Source: an uncultured Ellagibacter sp. (GTDB lineage: Bacteria; Actinomycetota; Coriobacteriia; Coriobacteriales; Eggerthellaceae). Taken from it: a stretch of DNA of 47,259 nt. Numbering within the stretch: position 1 is the stretch's first letter; every line of letters begins with the position of its first letter. The position numbers and the translations under genes are program-made. The notes under the pieces are model-generated. The model worked only from the letters and a program-made list of their open reading frames with translations. It had not been told where the DNA came from and did no database searches. Positions 23,868-31,860 of the stretch are shown one piece after another. The stretch lies in the NCBI GenBank assembly GCA_934654815.1, contig CAKUGU010000014.1, positions 1 to 47,259 on the forward strand. Reading direction: 5' to 3'.

Positions 23868-25193
23868 ATGGTAAACGAAGCCACTGCTTCGGATTTCTTC
23901 AGCACGCTCGAGGCGCGGGGGGTTACGCGCCGCAGCTTCATGAAGCTGTGCGGAACCGTCGCGGTCGCAGCCGGTCTGTCCGAGCTCGCCGCACCGCGCG
24001 TTGCGCAGGCGCTTGAAGAATCAGTTATCGGTGCAACCAAAGGAAGCCTGTACCCCGTGATCTGGATCGAGGGCGCGTCGTGCACGGGCTGCACGGAATC
24101 GTTCGCCCAGAGCGAGACTCCGGATGCCGGTGAGGTCGTGCTCGACCTTCTGTCCCTTAACTACTCCGAGACGCTGTCCGCCGCTGCGGGTTGGTCGATG
24201 GAAGAAGCTAAGGAACAGACCATCGCGGCCGGCAACTACATCCTTGTGTACGAAGGTGCGGTTCTCGAGGGTTGGGGCGGCCAGGCGCTTCGCGTCGCCG
24301 GCAAACCCGGCACCGAGCATCTCATCGAAGCCGCGGAGAAGGCGAACGCGGTCGTCGCGCTCGGTTCCTGCGCGGTGAACGGCGGCTGGATGGGCGCTCA
24401 TCCCAATTCGGCCGGCGCTTTGGGCGTCGAGCAGTTCTTGAAGAAGAACGGCATCAATACCCAGGTCATCAACGTTCCCGGCTGCCCTGCCAACCCGGAA
24501 TGGCTCGTGTCCGTGCTCGTCGACGTTATCATGATGGACGGAAAGCAGCTCAAGCTCACGTCCGACAACAAGCCGCAGGGCATCTTCGGCCAGACGATCC
24601 ACGACAACTGCGAGCGCCGCGGCCACTTCGAGAACGGCGAGTTCGTCTACAAGTTCGGTTCCGAGGAAGAAGCCAAGGGCTACTGCCTGTACCCGCTCGG
24701 CTGCCGCGGACCGCAGACCAAGTCGAACTGCGGTGTCACCATGTGGAACAACCGCCGCAGCTGGTGCGTGCAGGCCGGTTCCCCCTGCATCGGCTGCTGC
24801 GAGGCCAACCCCAACGACCCGGGCGATAACTGGGTCGAGGTGAACACCCCGTTCTACAAGCGCCATCGCGACCTGCGCATCGGCGACTTCATGGTCCAGC
24901 CCGGCACCATCGCGCTCACGCTCACCGGCCTTGTGGCCGCAGCGCTCGTCGTGCACGGCTTCGGCATGAAGGCCACCGGCCGTATGGACGGCGGCGCGGA
25001 CTTCGAAACCATCCGCAAGTGGGACAAGGATCACCCGGACAAGGCGATCGGCACCTACGACCTCACCGACGAGGAGAAGGCGCAGTCCTGCAAGGAAAAC
25101 TCCGGCAACGTCTCCCAGAAGGAACGTCTCTACGATTCCCTTGGCGTTCGCCCCGACATCAAGAAAGACGACACGAAAGGAGGCCAGGAGTAA
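23868..25193 (+). CDS. hyaA: [NiFe] hydrogenase small subunit, Tat-exported
   Basis: This electron-transfer subunit of a membrane-bound uptake hydrogenase faces the outside of the membrane. The 441-residue precursor has a Tat signal with TRRSFMKLC near residue 20. The proximal cluster uses C72 and C75 (SCTGC, the standard four-Cys type, not the six-Cys oxygen-tolerant type). GSCAVNGG and PGCPANP supply the others. The distal cluster motif is HDNC plus CLYPLGC. The medial region has C288, C300, C307 and C310, with C300 where most enzymes have Pro. A C-terminal membrane helix (IALTLTGLVAAALVVHGF) anchors it. The large subunit follows without a gap. Confidence 0.96.
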   Translation: MVNEATASDFFSTLEARGVTRRSFMKLCGTVAVAAGLSELAAPRVAQALEESVIGATKGSLYPVIWIEGASCTGCTESFAQSETPDAGEVVLDLLSLNYSETLSAAAGWSMEEAKEQTIAAGNYILVYEGAVLEGWGGQALRVAGKPGTEHLIEAAEKANAVVALGSCAVNGGWMGAHPNSAGALGVEQFLKKNGINTQVINVPGCPANPEWLVSVLVDVIMMDGKQLKLTSDNKPQGIFGQTIHDNCERRGHFENGEFVYKFGSEEEAKGYCLYPLGCRGPQTKSNCGVTMWNNRRSWCVQAGSPCIGCCEANPNDPGDNWVEVNTPFYKRHRDLRIGDFMVQPGTIALTLTGLVAAALVVHGFGMKATGRMDGGADFETIRKWDKDHPDKAIGTYDLTDEEKAQSCKENSGNVSQKERLYDSLGVRPDIKKDDTKGGQE

Positions 25194-26858
25194 ATGACAC
25201 GTTCGATCATCGACCCGATCACCCGTATCGAAGGCCACCTTCGCGTCGAGATGGAAGTCGAGAACGGCAAGGTGTCCGACGCGTGGGTTTCGGGCGGCTG
25301 CTTCCGCGGCATCGAGCTCGTCGTTGAGGATCGCACCCCCGAAGACGCTGCTCAGATCGTCGAGCGCATCTGCGGCGTGTGCCCGGTTTCCCATGCGCAT
25401 GCCTCCTCGAAGGCCGCTGAGGATGCTTACGGCATCGAGATCTCCAACAACGCGCGCATCATCCGCAACCTCATCGAGGGCGCCCAGTTCCTCCACAGCC
25501 ATATCCTGTGGTTCTACAACCTGGCGGGCCTCGACTACATCAACCCGCTGAACGCCCTGAAGGCGAACGTGGGTGACGCCTACGACCTCGCCGCTTCGGC
25601 CGGCACCTCCACCTCGAGCGATATGTACGCCCTGAAGGAGCACCTGTCGAAGTTCGCGAACAACGGCCAGCTGTCCATCTTCTCCGGCAACTGGTTCGAC
25701 GCCGAGGACGGCACCGGCTTCAAGCTCCCGGCCGAGCTCGACCTCATCTGCACCGCTCACTACCTCGAGGCGCTCAAGATGCAGGCGAAGGCCAGCGAGA
25801 TCTCCGCGCTGCTCGGCGGCAAGATGCCGCACGTCATGACCATCGTCCCGGGCGGCACCGCGTTCGTGCCGACCTCCCAGAAGCTCGACGATTTGAAGTA
25901 CCTCGTCGACGAGCTGTACAACTGGGTCGAGGCCACGATGCTCCCCGACGTGCTCGCCATCGCGCCGTACTACAAGGATGCCCTGAACTGGGGCAAGGGT
26001 CCTGGCCGTTACATCGCATGGGGCGTGTTCGAGAACAAGAGCATGCTCATGAACGACCGCTACCTGCCCGCCGGCGTTCTGCAGGACGGCCTCAAGCTCG
26101 AAGACGCCGACCCGTCCAAGATCTCCGAGTACGTGGGCCACTCCTGGTACAAGGGCGACGGAACCTACCAGGCGCCGGACTACACCACCGAGCCTGAGTT
26201 CACCCAGTACTACAAGGACAACTCCGACACGGTCAATGACCGCTACTCCTGGGTCAAGTGCCCGGGCTACGACGGAAAGCCGATGGAGGCGACGTCGCTG
26301 TCCCGTATCCTTGTCGCGTACAAGCGCAACGTGCCGTTCATCGTCAAGCACGTCGACGCCGTCCTCGAGGCGCTCGGCGCTCCGGGCAACCTCAACGCAC
26401 TCGCGTCGACGCTCGGCCGCACCGCGATCCGTCAGGTCGAGACGCTCTACATCGCCGGCCTCATGAAGGACTGGGTCGACGAGCTCATCGAAGCCGTCAA
26501 GAGCGGTGACAGCGAGTACTTCCGCGAGCCGATGCGCACCACCGGTGAAGGCGTCGGCATGTGGGAGGCCCCGCGTGGCGCCCTCTATCACGCCGAGAAG
26601 GTCGAGAACGGCCGCATCAAGGGCTACCAGATCATCATCCCGTCCACGTGGAACCTCGCTCCGCACAACGAGCGTGGCGAGTACGGCCCGCTCGAGCAGG
26701 CGCTCATCGGCGTGCCGGTCGGCGACATCGAGAAGCCGATCAACGCGCTGCGTACCGTCCACAGCTTCGACCCGTGCACCGCTTGCTCCGTGCACGTGAG
26801 CGAGCCTGCGACCGGCAAGCACTTCGAGACCGTCACGAATCCTTGGGGGGTGAAGTAA
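25194..26858 (+). CDS. hyaB: [NiFe] hydrogenase large subunit
   Basis: This catalytic subunit carries the NiFe(CN)2CO centre and oxidises H2. In the 554-residue precursor the L1 motif is RICGVC (C60, C63) followed by PVSHAH. The L2 motif is DPCTACSVH with C528, C531 and H534. The 20 residues after H534 are the tail removed by the maturation protease, whose gene is downstream. The first 40 residues match the family start (IIDPITRIEGHLRVEMEVENGKV). An AAAGGAGG lies in the end of hyaA. Overall features fit group 1, plausibly the Coriobacteria-type 1i clade, which is inference. It is cotranscribed with hyaA and the cytochrome b gene. Confidence 0.97.
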   Translation: MTRSIIDPITRIEGHLRVEMEVENGKVSDAWVSGGCFRGIELVVEDRTPEDAAQIVERICGVCPVSHAHASSKAAEDAYGIEISNNARIIRNLIEGAQFLHSHILWFYNLAGLDYINPLNALKANVGDAYDLAASAGTSTSSDMYALKEHLSKFANNGQLSIFSGNWFDAEDGTGFKLPAELDLICTAHYLEALKMQAKASEISALLGGKMPHVMTIVPGGTAFVPTSQKLDDLKYLVDELYNWVEATMLPDVLAIAPYYKDALNWGKGPGRYIAWGVFENKSMLMNDRYLPAGVLQDGLKLEDADPSKISEYVGHSWYKGDGTYQAPDYTTEPEFTQYYKDNSDTVNDRYSWVKCPGYDGKPMEATSLSRILVAYKRNVPFIVKHVDAVLEALGAPGNLNALASTLGRTAIRQVETLYIAGLMKDWVDELIEAVKSGDSEYFREPMRTTGEGVGMWEAPRGALYHAEKVENGRIKGYQIIIPSTWNLAPHNERGEYGPLEQALIGVPVGDIEKPINALRTVHSFDPCTACSVHVSEPATGKHFETVTNPWGVK

Positions 26859-26859
26859 G

Positions 26860-27558
26860 ATGGCGCATCTTGCACACTATCGTGAGGCGCATCCTCTCGT
26901 TTTCGTCATCACCCACTGGATCAACCTCATCGCGATGATCATCCTGATCGTCACCGGTTTCTGCATCCATTTCCCGTTCTGGCCCTACTTCGAGAGCATG
27001 GCCCGCGGCATGCACGTGTTCTTCGGCTTCGTGCTGTTCCTGAACTGCGTGTTCCGCATCATCGCCGCGTTCTTCGTGAAGACGGCCCCTACGGGCGGCA
27101 CCCGCAAGCAGGTCACCGACTACAAGACCTGGCTGCCGCAGAAGGATAACCGCCATCAGGGCCTCATCTGGATCAAGTACTACCTGTTCCTGAAGAAGGA
27201 CCATCCGCTCGGAGCTAAGCTCGGCGTGCCGCAGAAGATCTCCTACCTGCTCATCCCGGTGTTGATCATCGTCATGTTCTACACCGGCATGTGCCTGTGG
27301 GTCCCCACCATGGACCTGCCCTTCTTCGCGGCCGGCACGAGCCTGGTCGGCGGCCTTATGTCGATGCGCATCATCCACTACTTCATGATGTACATCTTCA
27401 TCATCTTCATGTTCATCCATGTGTACCTGGCGAACATCGAAGGCATCGCGCCCACGAAGCTCATGTTCTTCTGGAAAGAGCATGGCGGACTGGTGTACGA
27501 TCCGGACACGCACACCATCGTCGGCGAAGACGATCTGGGCGAATCCGAGAAGCACTAA
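26860..27558 (+). CDS. hyaC: Hydrogenase cytochrome b subunit
   Basis: This integral di-haem b-type subunit should anchor the hydrogenase dimer and pass electrons to the menaquinone pool. The 232-residue protein has about four to five membrane helices. Histidines sit in the first helix (VFVITHWINLIAMIILIV), the second (ARGMHVFFGFVLFLN) and the last (MRIIHYFMMYIFIIFMFIHVYL), as in the Ni/Fe-hydrogenase cytochrome b family. It starts one nucleotide after hyaB. A strong terminator follows 12 nt past the stop, so the three structural genes form the main transcript. Confidence 0.93.
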   Translation: MAHLAHYREAHPLVFVITHWINLIAMIILIVTGFCIHFPFWPYFESMARGMHVFFGFVLFLNCVFRIIAAFFVKTAPTGGTRKQVTDYKTWLPQKDNRHQGLIWIKYYLFLKKDHPLGAKLGVPQKISYLLIPVLIIVMFYTGMCLWVPTMDLPFFAAGTSLVGGLMSMRIIHYFMMYIFIIFMFIHVYLANIEGIAPTKLMFFWKEHGGLVYDPDTHTIVGEDDLGESEKH

Positions 27559-27570
27559 GCGCTTCTGTTC

Positions 27571-27602
27571 AAGGGCCCGTCTGCAAAAGGCGGGCCCTTT
27601 TT
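27571..27602 (+). terminator. Terminator after the hydrogenase structural genes
   Basis: AAGGGCCCG (27571-27579) pairs with CGGGCCCTT (27591-27599) around an 11-nt loop and runs into T5. It stands between hyaC and the accessory genes, so the latter may be expressed by read-through at a lower level. Confidence 0.85.
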
Positions 27603-27639
27603 GTCTAGCCTGCTTGAGGAAAGAAAGGGAAGGAACGGC

Positions 27640-28071
27640 ATGGCTCGGGAATTGACCGATGAGGAGATCGCCCGCGAGGAGGAATTCCTGCGCGGGGTGC
27701 CGCGGCTGAACATAGGCGCGCTTTTCCTGCCGCCCATCTGGGGGCCGGCGCATGGGTTCTGGGCCACGATCCTGTTCTACCCGCTGTGGCTGTTCGCCGA
27801 CAACACGTTCTACGCCGCGTATTCCGCGCCGGGTGCGCTGTCCATCGTGTTCGCGGTCATCGTCTTCGCGCTGCTCACCGCGGCCACCGTCATCTTCGCC
27901 ATCGTGAGCCAGCCCATGGCGGCGCACCGGGCGGCCGAGCGCGGCGTGAGCAAGGAGAAGTACCTTGCGCGCCAGCGTGTCTGGGCTGTCGTGTGCGTGA
28001 TTGTGGGCGTGATCATGATCGCCGCGGCGACGTACTACAACATCGTTATCCGTCCGGGAACGGGGGCATGA
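27640..28071 (+). CDS. Membrane protein of unknown function in the hydrogenase locus
   Basis: I do not recognise this 143-residue protein. A charged N terminus (RELTDEEIAREEEFLRGVP) precedes a hydrophobic region with about three membrane helices: FLPPIWGPAHGFWATILFY to PLWLF, then a long Ala/Val-rich helix near residues 70-90, and a last helix WAVVCVIVGVIMIAAATYY. No cofactor-binding motif is evident. It has a clear GGGAAGGAA ahead of the ATG. Its stop overlaps the start of the maturation protease gene (ATGA), so it is translationally tied to hydrogenase maturation. A role in assembly or anchoring is only inferred from position. Confidence 0.75.
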   Translation: MARELTDEEIAREEEFLRGVPRLNIGALFLPPIWGPAHGFWATILFYPLWLFADNTFYAAYSAPGALSIVFAVIVFALLTAATVIFAIVSQPMAAHRAAERGVSKEKYLARQRVWAVVCVIVGVIMIAAATYYNIVIRPGTGA

Positions 28072-28655
28072 GCATGACCGAATGCGGAAAAGCAGGCGCC
28101 GACGCCACGCGCAAGGGCGCGCCGGCCGAGATGCCGAGTGCGAACGGGGCACCCCGCAAGGCCGCGGTGTTCTGCGTGGGGAACCGTCTCATGCTCGATG
28201 AGGGCATAGGGCCCGCCGTCTACGACGCGATCATGCGCGACTACATCGTTCCCGACAACGTGCAGTTCTTCGATGTGGGCTGCATGAGCCTCGACATGCT
28301 TCCCTATGTGGAGTCGTGCGACGTCATCCTCACCGTCGACGCCGTCGACGGCACCGACGATGCGCCCGGCACGGTGTACCGCTTCCCGCCCGACGCCATG
28401 GCACGCCACACCGGCGCCATGGCGTCGCTTCACGACTTGAAGCTCGTGGACCTGTTCGACTCGGCATCGCTGCTCGGGTACGAGGCCGAAGGATACTGCC
28501 TCGGGATGCGCGTCGAGAACATGTCGCCGTCGGAGTACACGGTCGACTTGACGCCGCGCGTGAAGGCGGCGCTGCCGCTTCTGGTCGAAACCGTCGTCGC
28601 CGAACTTTCGCGAAGGGGGTTTGACCTGGCGAAACGCGACGATGGTTCCGCGTAA
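28068..28655 (+). CDS. hyaD: Hydrogenase maturation protease
   Basis: This endopeptidase removes the C-terminal tail of the large subunit once nickel is inserted. The 195-residue protein has an unrelated Ala/Gly-rich N-terminal stretch of about 30 residues. The HybD-type core follows: GNRLMLDEGIGPAVYD with nickel-binding candidate E45, then D91 in LTVDAVDG, and H122 in ASLHDLKLVDL. These match E16, D62 and H93 of E. coli HybD in order. Start is ATG at 28068 overlapping the preceding stop, and an in-frame ATG at 28074 is an alternative. The hypABCDEF genes are not in the window and must lie elsewhere. Confidence 0.93.
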   Translation: MSMTECGKAGADATRKGAPAEMPSANGAPRKAAVFCVGNRLMLDEGIGPAVYDAIMRDYIVPDNVQFFDVGCMSLDMLPYVESCDVILTVDAVDGTDDAPGTVYRFPPDAMARHTGAMASLHDLKLVDLFDSASLLGYEAEGYCLGMRVENMSPSEYTVDLTPRVKAALPLLVETVVAELSRRGFDLAKRDDGSA

Positions 28656-28723
28656 GGGTCTTCCGCGCATCGTTTGCGCTCTCGCCGATCGAGTTTTGAT
28701 ACCCGCACCGTGTCCTTTATCGA

Positions 28724-28759
28724 GGAAACGCACCGTTTGCCCGCAGACGGTGCGTTTCC
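28724..28759 (+). terminator. Terminator after the hydrogenase accessory genes
   Basis: A 13-bp perfect stem (28724-28736 with 28747-28759) with a 10-nt loop is followed by the T-rich TGTTGTTTC. Confidence 0.75.
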
Positions 28760-28973
28760 TGTTGTTTCGGGGCCTTTCCCCGTGGTAGTATGCACGCGGC
28801 TCAACCGCCACGCGCCCATTCTGCAAACGGGCGTTTCGGACAATTCAGCGCCTTTCTGCCTTGTGTGCACCGTCCGTTAAAAGGGGTGGGGGCTTGAGCG
28901 ATGGCGAGATTCTGCGTCGTCATATTGAGCTGAATCATTTGTTACAACCATATACAAAAGGAGATGCTTCACT
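28760..28973. other. Intergenic region before the rhodanese gene
   Basis: Together with 28656-28723 this forms a 318-nt gene-free stretch. TGGTAGTAT at 28783-28791 resembles the extended -10 used elsewhere. The last 60 nt are AT-rich and contain TTGAGC and TACAAC, but at unsuitable spacing. AAAAGGAG (28956-28963) is the Shine-Dalgarno of the next gene. A 68-codon open frame crossing the terminator is not credible as a gene. Confidence 0.4.
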
Positions 28974-29501
28974 ATGATGAAGAAGGTTGTCGCTATCATG
29001 TGCACGTTCGCCCTCGCGGGCGGTATCCTCGCTGGCTGCTCGAGCACGTCCGCCAGCACCAAAACCGAAACGAAATCCGACGCCGCCACCGAGCAGAAGG
29101 CGGAAACCTCCGAGGTCAAGGCTCCGGAATCCGATGTCGCCATGAACTACATCACGCCGGCCGACGCCGAGGCGAACCTCGACAGCTCCGACTACGTCTT
29201 CGTCGACCTGCGCAAGGCCGACGACTACAAGACGAGTCACATCAAGGGCGCCATCGCGGCCGACATGGACGCCTGCAAGGGCGGGGACTTCCAGAACGGC
29301 GTTGACACGATGAAATCCGCGCTCAAGGACGCCACCGGCTCCGAGACCGGCGCCGACAAGAAGCTCGTCCTCATCTGCTATTCCGGCAAGTCCTACGCCC
29401 AGGCCGGCACCAACGTCCTTTCCGCCATTGGCGCGAACATGGACAACGTGTTCACCCTCGAAGGCGGCATGAAGGCCTGGACGGGCGCGACCGAGGCGTA
29501 A
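28974..29501 (+). CDS. Rhodanese-domain lipoprotein
   Basis: This 175-residue protein is predicted to be exported and lipid-anchored outside the membrane. A signal peptide ends in the lipobox ILAGC (C22), followed by a Ser/Thr/Glu-rich linker (24-55). A single rhodanese domain follows (about 58-172). The active loop is CYSGKSYA with catalytic C135, and CDC25-like conserved ends include FVDLRKADDYKTSHIKGA and VFTLEGGMKAW. It probably carries persulfide sulfur or a similar thiol reaction outside the cytoplasm. It is the first gene of a five-gene cluster, with 27 nt to the next. An ATG at 28977 is an equivalent start. Confidence 0.92.
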   Translation: MMKKVVAIMCTFALAGGILAGCSSTSASTKTETKSDAATEQKAETSEVKAPESDVAMNYITPADAEANLDSSDYVFVDLRKADDYKTSHIKGAIAADMDACKGGDFQNGVDTMKSALKDATGSETGADKKLVLICYSGKSYAQAGTNVLSAIGANMDNVFTLEGGMKAWTGATEA

Positions 29502-29528
29502 AGCCTCTCGCGGAAGCGGGGAAGCGAG

Positions 29529-30275
29529 ATGTCACCCAAGCAAAAGGTTTGGGTCCAGCGCATCGTCATCGCGGCCGTCGTCGTGGCGGCTGCGGTGCTT
29601 TATGCGGTGGTTCCCGACGTCAATTCTTTCGTGAACGACCTTGTCCGTCGTTTCTCGACGGGCGACTTCACCGAGATGCGCGACTTCGTGGCGTCCTACG
29701 GTGCGTGGGCGGCTGCGGTGTCGTTTCTGCTCATGGTTTTCCAGTCGGTCGCGGCGCCCCTGCCCGCGTTCATCCTCACCTTCGCGAACGCGAACCTCTT
29801 CGGCTGGTGGCAAGGGGCGATCCTTTCGTGGGCGAGCGCGATGGCGGGCGCCGCGGTGTGCTTCTGGATCGCTCGGGCCTTGGGCCGCGAAGCTGTCGAG
29901 AAACTCTGCTCGCGCGGGGGCTTGGCGGCGATCGAGCGGTTCTTCGAGCGCCACGGCGATCAGAGCGTCCTTATCGCACGCCTTCTGCCGTTCGTGTCGT
30001 TCGACTTCGTGAGCTACTTCGCGGGCCTTACGTCGATGTCGTTCCGCGGCTTCATGGTGGCGACCGGCATCGGGCAGCTGCCGGCGACCATCGTCTATTC
30101 GTATGTCGGCGGCATGCTGACGGGTGGCGCGAAGATGCTCGTCACGGCGCTGTTCATCCTGTTCGCGCTTGCGGCCCTTATCGTGCTCGCCCGCCAGCTC
30201 TACCGCGAACATGCTTCCCGCAAGGACGCGGAAGCGGCAGGACGCGACGCTGCGGGCGAGGGCGTTGAGGGGTAG
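29529..30275 (+). CDS. TVP38/TMEM64 (VTT-domain) membrane protein, first copy
   Basis: This 248-residue polytopic protein has about six membrane helices. A VTT/DedA-like core (APLPAFILTFANANLFGWW, then ARLLPFVSFDFVSYFAGLTSM) contains the conserved re-entrant loop and the Arg-Leu-Pro motif. VTT-domain proteins are linked to lipid scrambling or transport of undecaprenyl phosphate and small solutes. This member's substrate is unknown. It precedes a second, divergent VTT protein by 5 nt, so the two could work as a pair. Confidence 0.88.
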   Translation: MSPKQKVWVQRIVIAAVVVAAAVLYAVVPDVNSFVNDLVRRFSTGDFTEMRDFVASYGAWAAAVSFLLMVFQSVAAPLPAFILTFANANLFGWWQGAILSWASAMAGAAVCFWIARALGREAVEKLCSRGGLAAIERFFERHGDQSVLIARLLPFVSFDFVSYFAGLTSMSFRGFMVATGIGQLPATIVYSYVGGMLTGGAKMLVTALFILFALAALIVLARQLYREHASRKDAEAAGRDAAGEGVEG

Positions 30276-30280
30276 TTCGC

Positions 30281-31039
30281 ATGGGTAACGTGCCCGACGG
30301 ACTCGGTCGGGATGCTGCATCTGCTGCGAATGCGAAACGCGGATGGGCCAAGCCGGCTGCGTTCGTCTGCTTGGCCCTCGCCGTCGTTGCCGTAAGCTGC
30401 GCGATCGGCGGTGCGGATGGGTTCGCGTCCTTTGCGCCATGGGCCGAGCTGGAAGCGCTCGTCGGTGAGAACCTCGCGCTCGCGCTCGCCGTCTATTTTG
30501 CGTGCACCGTCGTCGGCTGCACCGTCTTCGTGCTTCCCGGCATGGCGTTCGCCCTCGCCGCCGGCATGCTGTTCGGCCCTGTTTTGGGGACGACGGCGTG
30601 CGTCGTCGCGGCGACGGCGGGCGCGGTGCTCGCTTTCCTTGCGGGGCGCTTCTTCCTGCGCGATGTGATCCGACCGCGCGCCATGAGAAACGCGTACCTG
30701 CGCAGATGGCTTTTCGAAGATGTCGACGTCAACGCGGTCGCGCTTCTCGCGGTGACGCGGCTCGTTCCGTTGTTCCCCTACAACCTGCAAAACTTCGCGT
30801 ACGGCGTGACCGACATGAGGCTTTCGACCTACACGGCGTGCTCGTTTCTCTTCATGATTCCCGGCACGGCGATGTACGTGCTCGCCGGTGCGGGGATCGT
30901 CGAGGGCACAGGCGGCGTCTCTTATTTCATATCGGCTGCGGTTGCGGCCGCGTGCGTCTGCGCGGTCTCGATGCTGTTGAAGAAGCGCTACGGCATCGAC
31001 GGGGCGAATGCCATCGACAAAGCGGGAAGGGGGAGATGA
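30281..31039 (+). CDS. TVP38/TMEM64 (VTT-domain) membrane protein, second copy
   Basis: This 252-residue membrane protein has the same domain family as its neighbour but only distant similarity by eye. Features include FVLPGMAFALAAGMLFGP, the GAVLAFLAGRFFLRD segment, and the TRLVPLFPYNLQNFAYG loop with the family Arg and Pro residues, followed by GVTDMRL and the last helices. Its stop overlaps the start of the CCG-protein gene (ATGA), which indicates translational coupling and a shared function with a cytoplasmic iron-sulfur or thiol protein. Confidence 0.88.
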   Translation: MGNVPDGLGRDAASAANAKRGWAKPAAFVCLALAVVAVSCAIGGADGFASFAPWAELEALVGENLALALAVYFACTVVGCTVFVLPGMAFALAAGMLFGPVLGTTACVVAATAGAVLAFLAGRFFLRDVIRPRAMRNAYLRRWLFEDVDVNAVALLAVTRLVPLFPYNLQNFAYGVTDMRLSTYTACSFLFMIPGTAMYVLAGAGIVEGTGGVSYFISAAVAAACVCAVSMLLKKRYGIDGANAIDKAGRGR

Positions 31040-31860
31040 TGCCGAACGCGTTGAAGCGCCTGCCGGCGCGGCTCACCGTGCTCGAGAAGACGAACTACCT
31101 GTTCAAGAACTGGCGCCATGCTGCCGCCGGCACCGTCGTTTTCCCCGGCTGCGGCTTCATGTCGTTCTTCCCGAAAACCTTGCGCGCACTCGAATTGGCG
31201 CTTAGCTGCGTGCCCGGCATGGGGTTCGCCTACGACTGCTGCGGGCTGCCGCTAGCCGGGCTTGCGGGCGAAGTTGCGGCGCGGCGCGAGCTCGACCGCG
31301 TAGGTGGGAACCTGTTGCGCGCGGGTGCGCGGGAAGCCGTGGTGCTGTGCCCGAACTGCGGCGCCGCTTTCGACGGGGCGCTTCCGTGCAACGTGGTCAC
31401 GGTCTACGCGAAGCTCTATGAGCTTGCCCAGGCGGGACGTGCGAGCTTGCACGCGATCGAGGCGCCGGGTGCGGTGTTCGTGCCGTGCCCCGATAGGGAC
31501 AAACGTGCCTGGCTTTCCGACGTGGAGCCGTTTCTCGGAGCCGACGTTTTTCCCTCCTCGCGCGATGCATGCTGCGGCGCCGCGTTCGAGCTGGGAAACC
31601 CTGCCGCTTCCGACGCTGCGGCGGTGCGGGTGCTCGCCGCCATCGCGCGCGAGTGCGCAGGCCGCGGCATCGACGACCCCGTCGTGTACGTGTACTGCGC
31701 TTCGTGCGCCGGCAAGCTCGAGCGCGCCCGCCGTTCCTGCGCCGACGAAGCGTGCCGCCGCGTCCGCATCGTCCACGTTCTATCGGCGCTGCTCGGGGTT
31801 GATGAGGCCCCTGCGATTTCCGCGAGCGTTCTCAACCGCGCGAGAAAGGCCTGGGGATGA
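31036..31860 (+). CDS. HdrB-like CCG-domain protein
   Basis: This 274-residue cytoplasmic protein has two cysteine-rich CCG units like heterodisulfide reductase subunit B. Unit one is PGCGFM, YDCCGLPLAG and LCPNCG. Unit two is VPCPDRD, DACCGAAFELGN and YCASC. In HdrB such units bind non-cubane [4Fe-4S] clusters that reduce disulfides. Members also occur in lactate and glycolate oxidases. The partner subunits HdrA/HdrC or LutB are absent here, so it may act with the membrane proteins or the rhodanese next to it. Start and stop codons overlap both neighbours by 4 nt. Confidence 0.82.
   Translation: MMPNALKRLPARLTVLEKTNYLFKNWRHAAAGTVVFPGCGFMSFFPKTLRALELALSCVPGMGFAYDCCGLPLAGLAGEVAARRELDRVGGNLLRAGAREAVVLCPNCGAAFDGALPCNVVTVYAKLYELAQAGRASLHAIEAPGAVFVPCPDRDKRAWLSDVEPFLGADVFPSSRDACCGAAFELGNPAASDAAAVRVLAAIARECAGRGIDDPVVYVYCASCAGKLERARRSCADEACRRVRIVHVLSALLGVDEAPAISASVLNRARKAWG

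Noticed and set aside
24021..26822. A 933-codon open frame on the minus strand opposite the hydrogenase genes
   Set aside because: It mirrors the codon structure of hyaA and hyaB. Composition (Arg, Val, Asp, Leu, His) is typical of antisense shadows in GC-rich DNA, and it has no recognisable domain.
28674..28880. A 68-codon frame after hyaD
   Set aside because: It runs through the strong terminator hairpin and has no ribosome-binding site.
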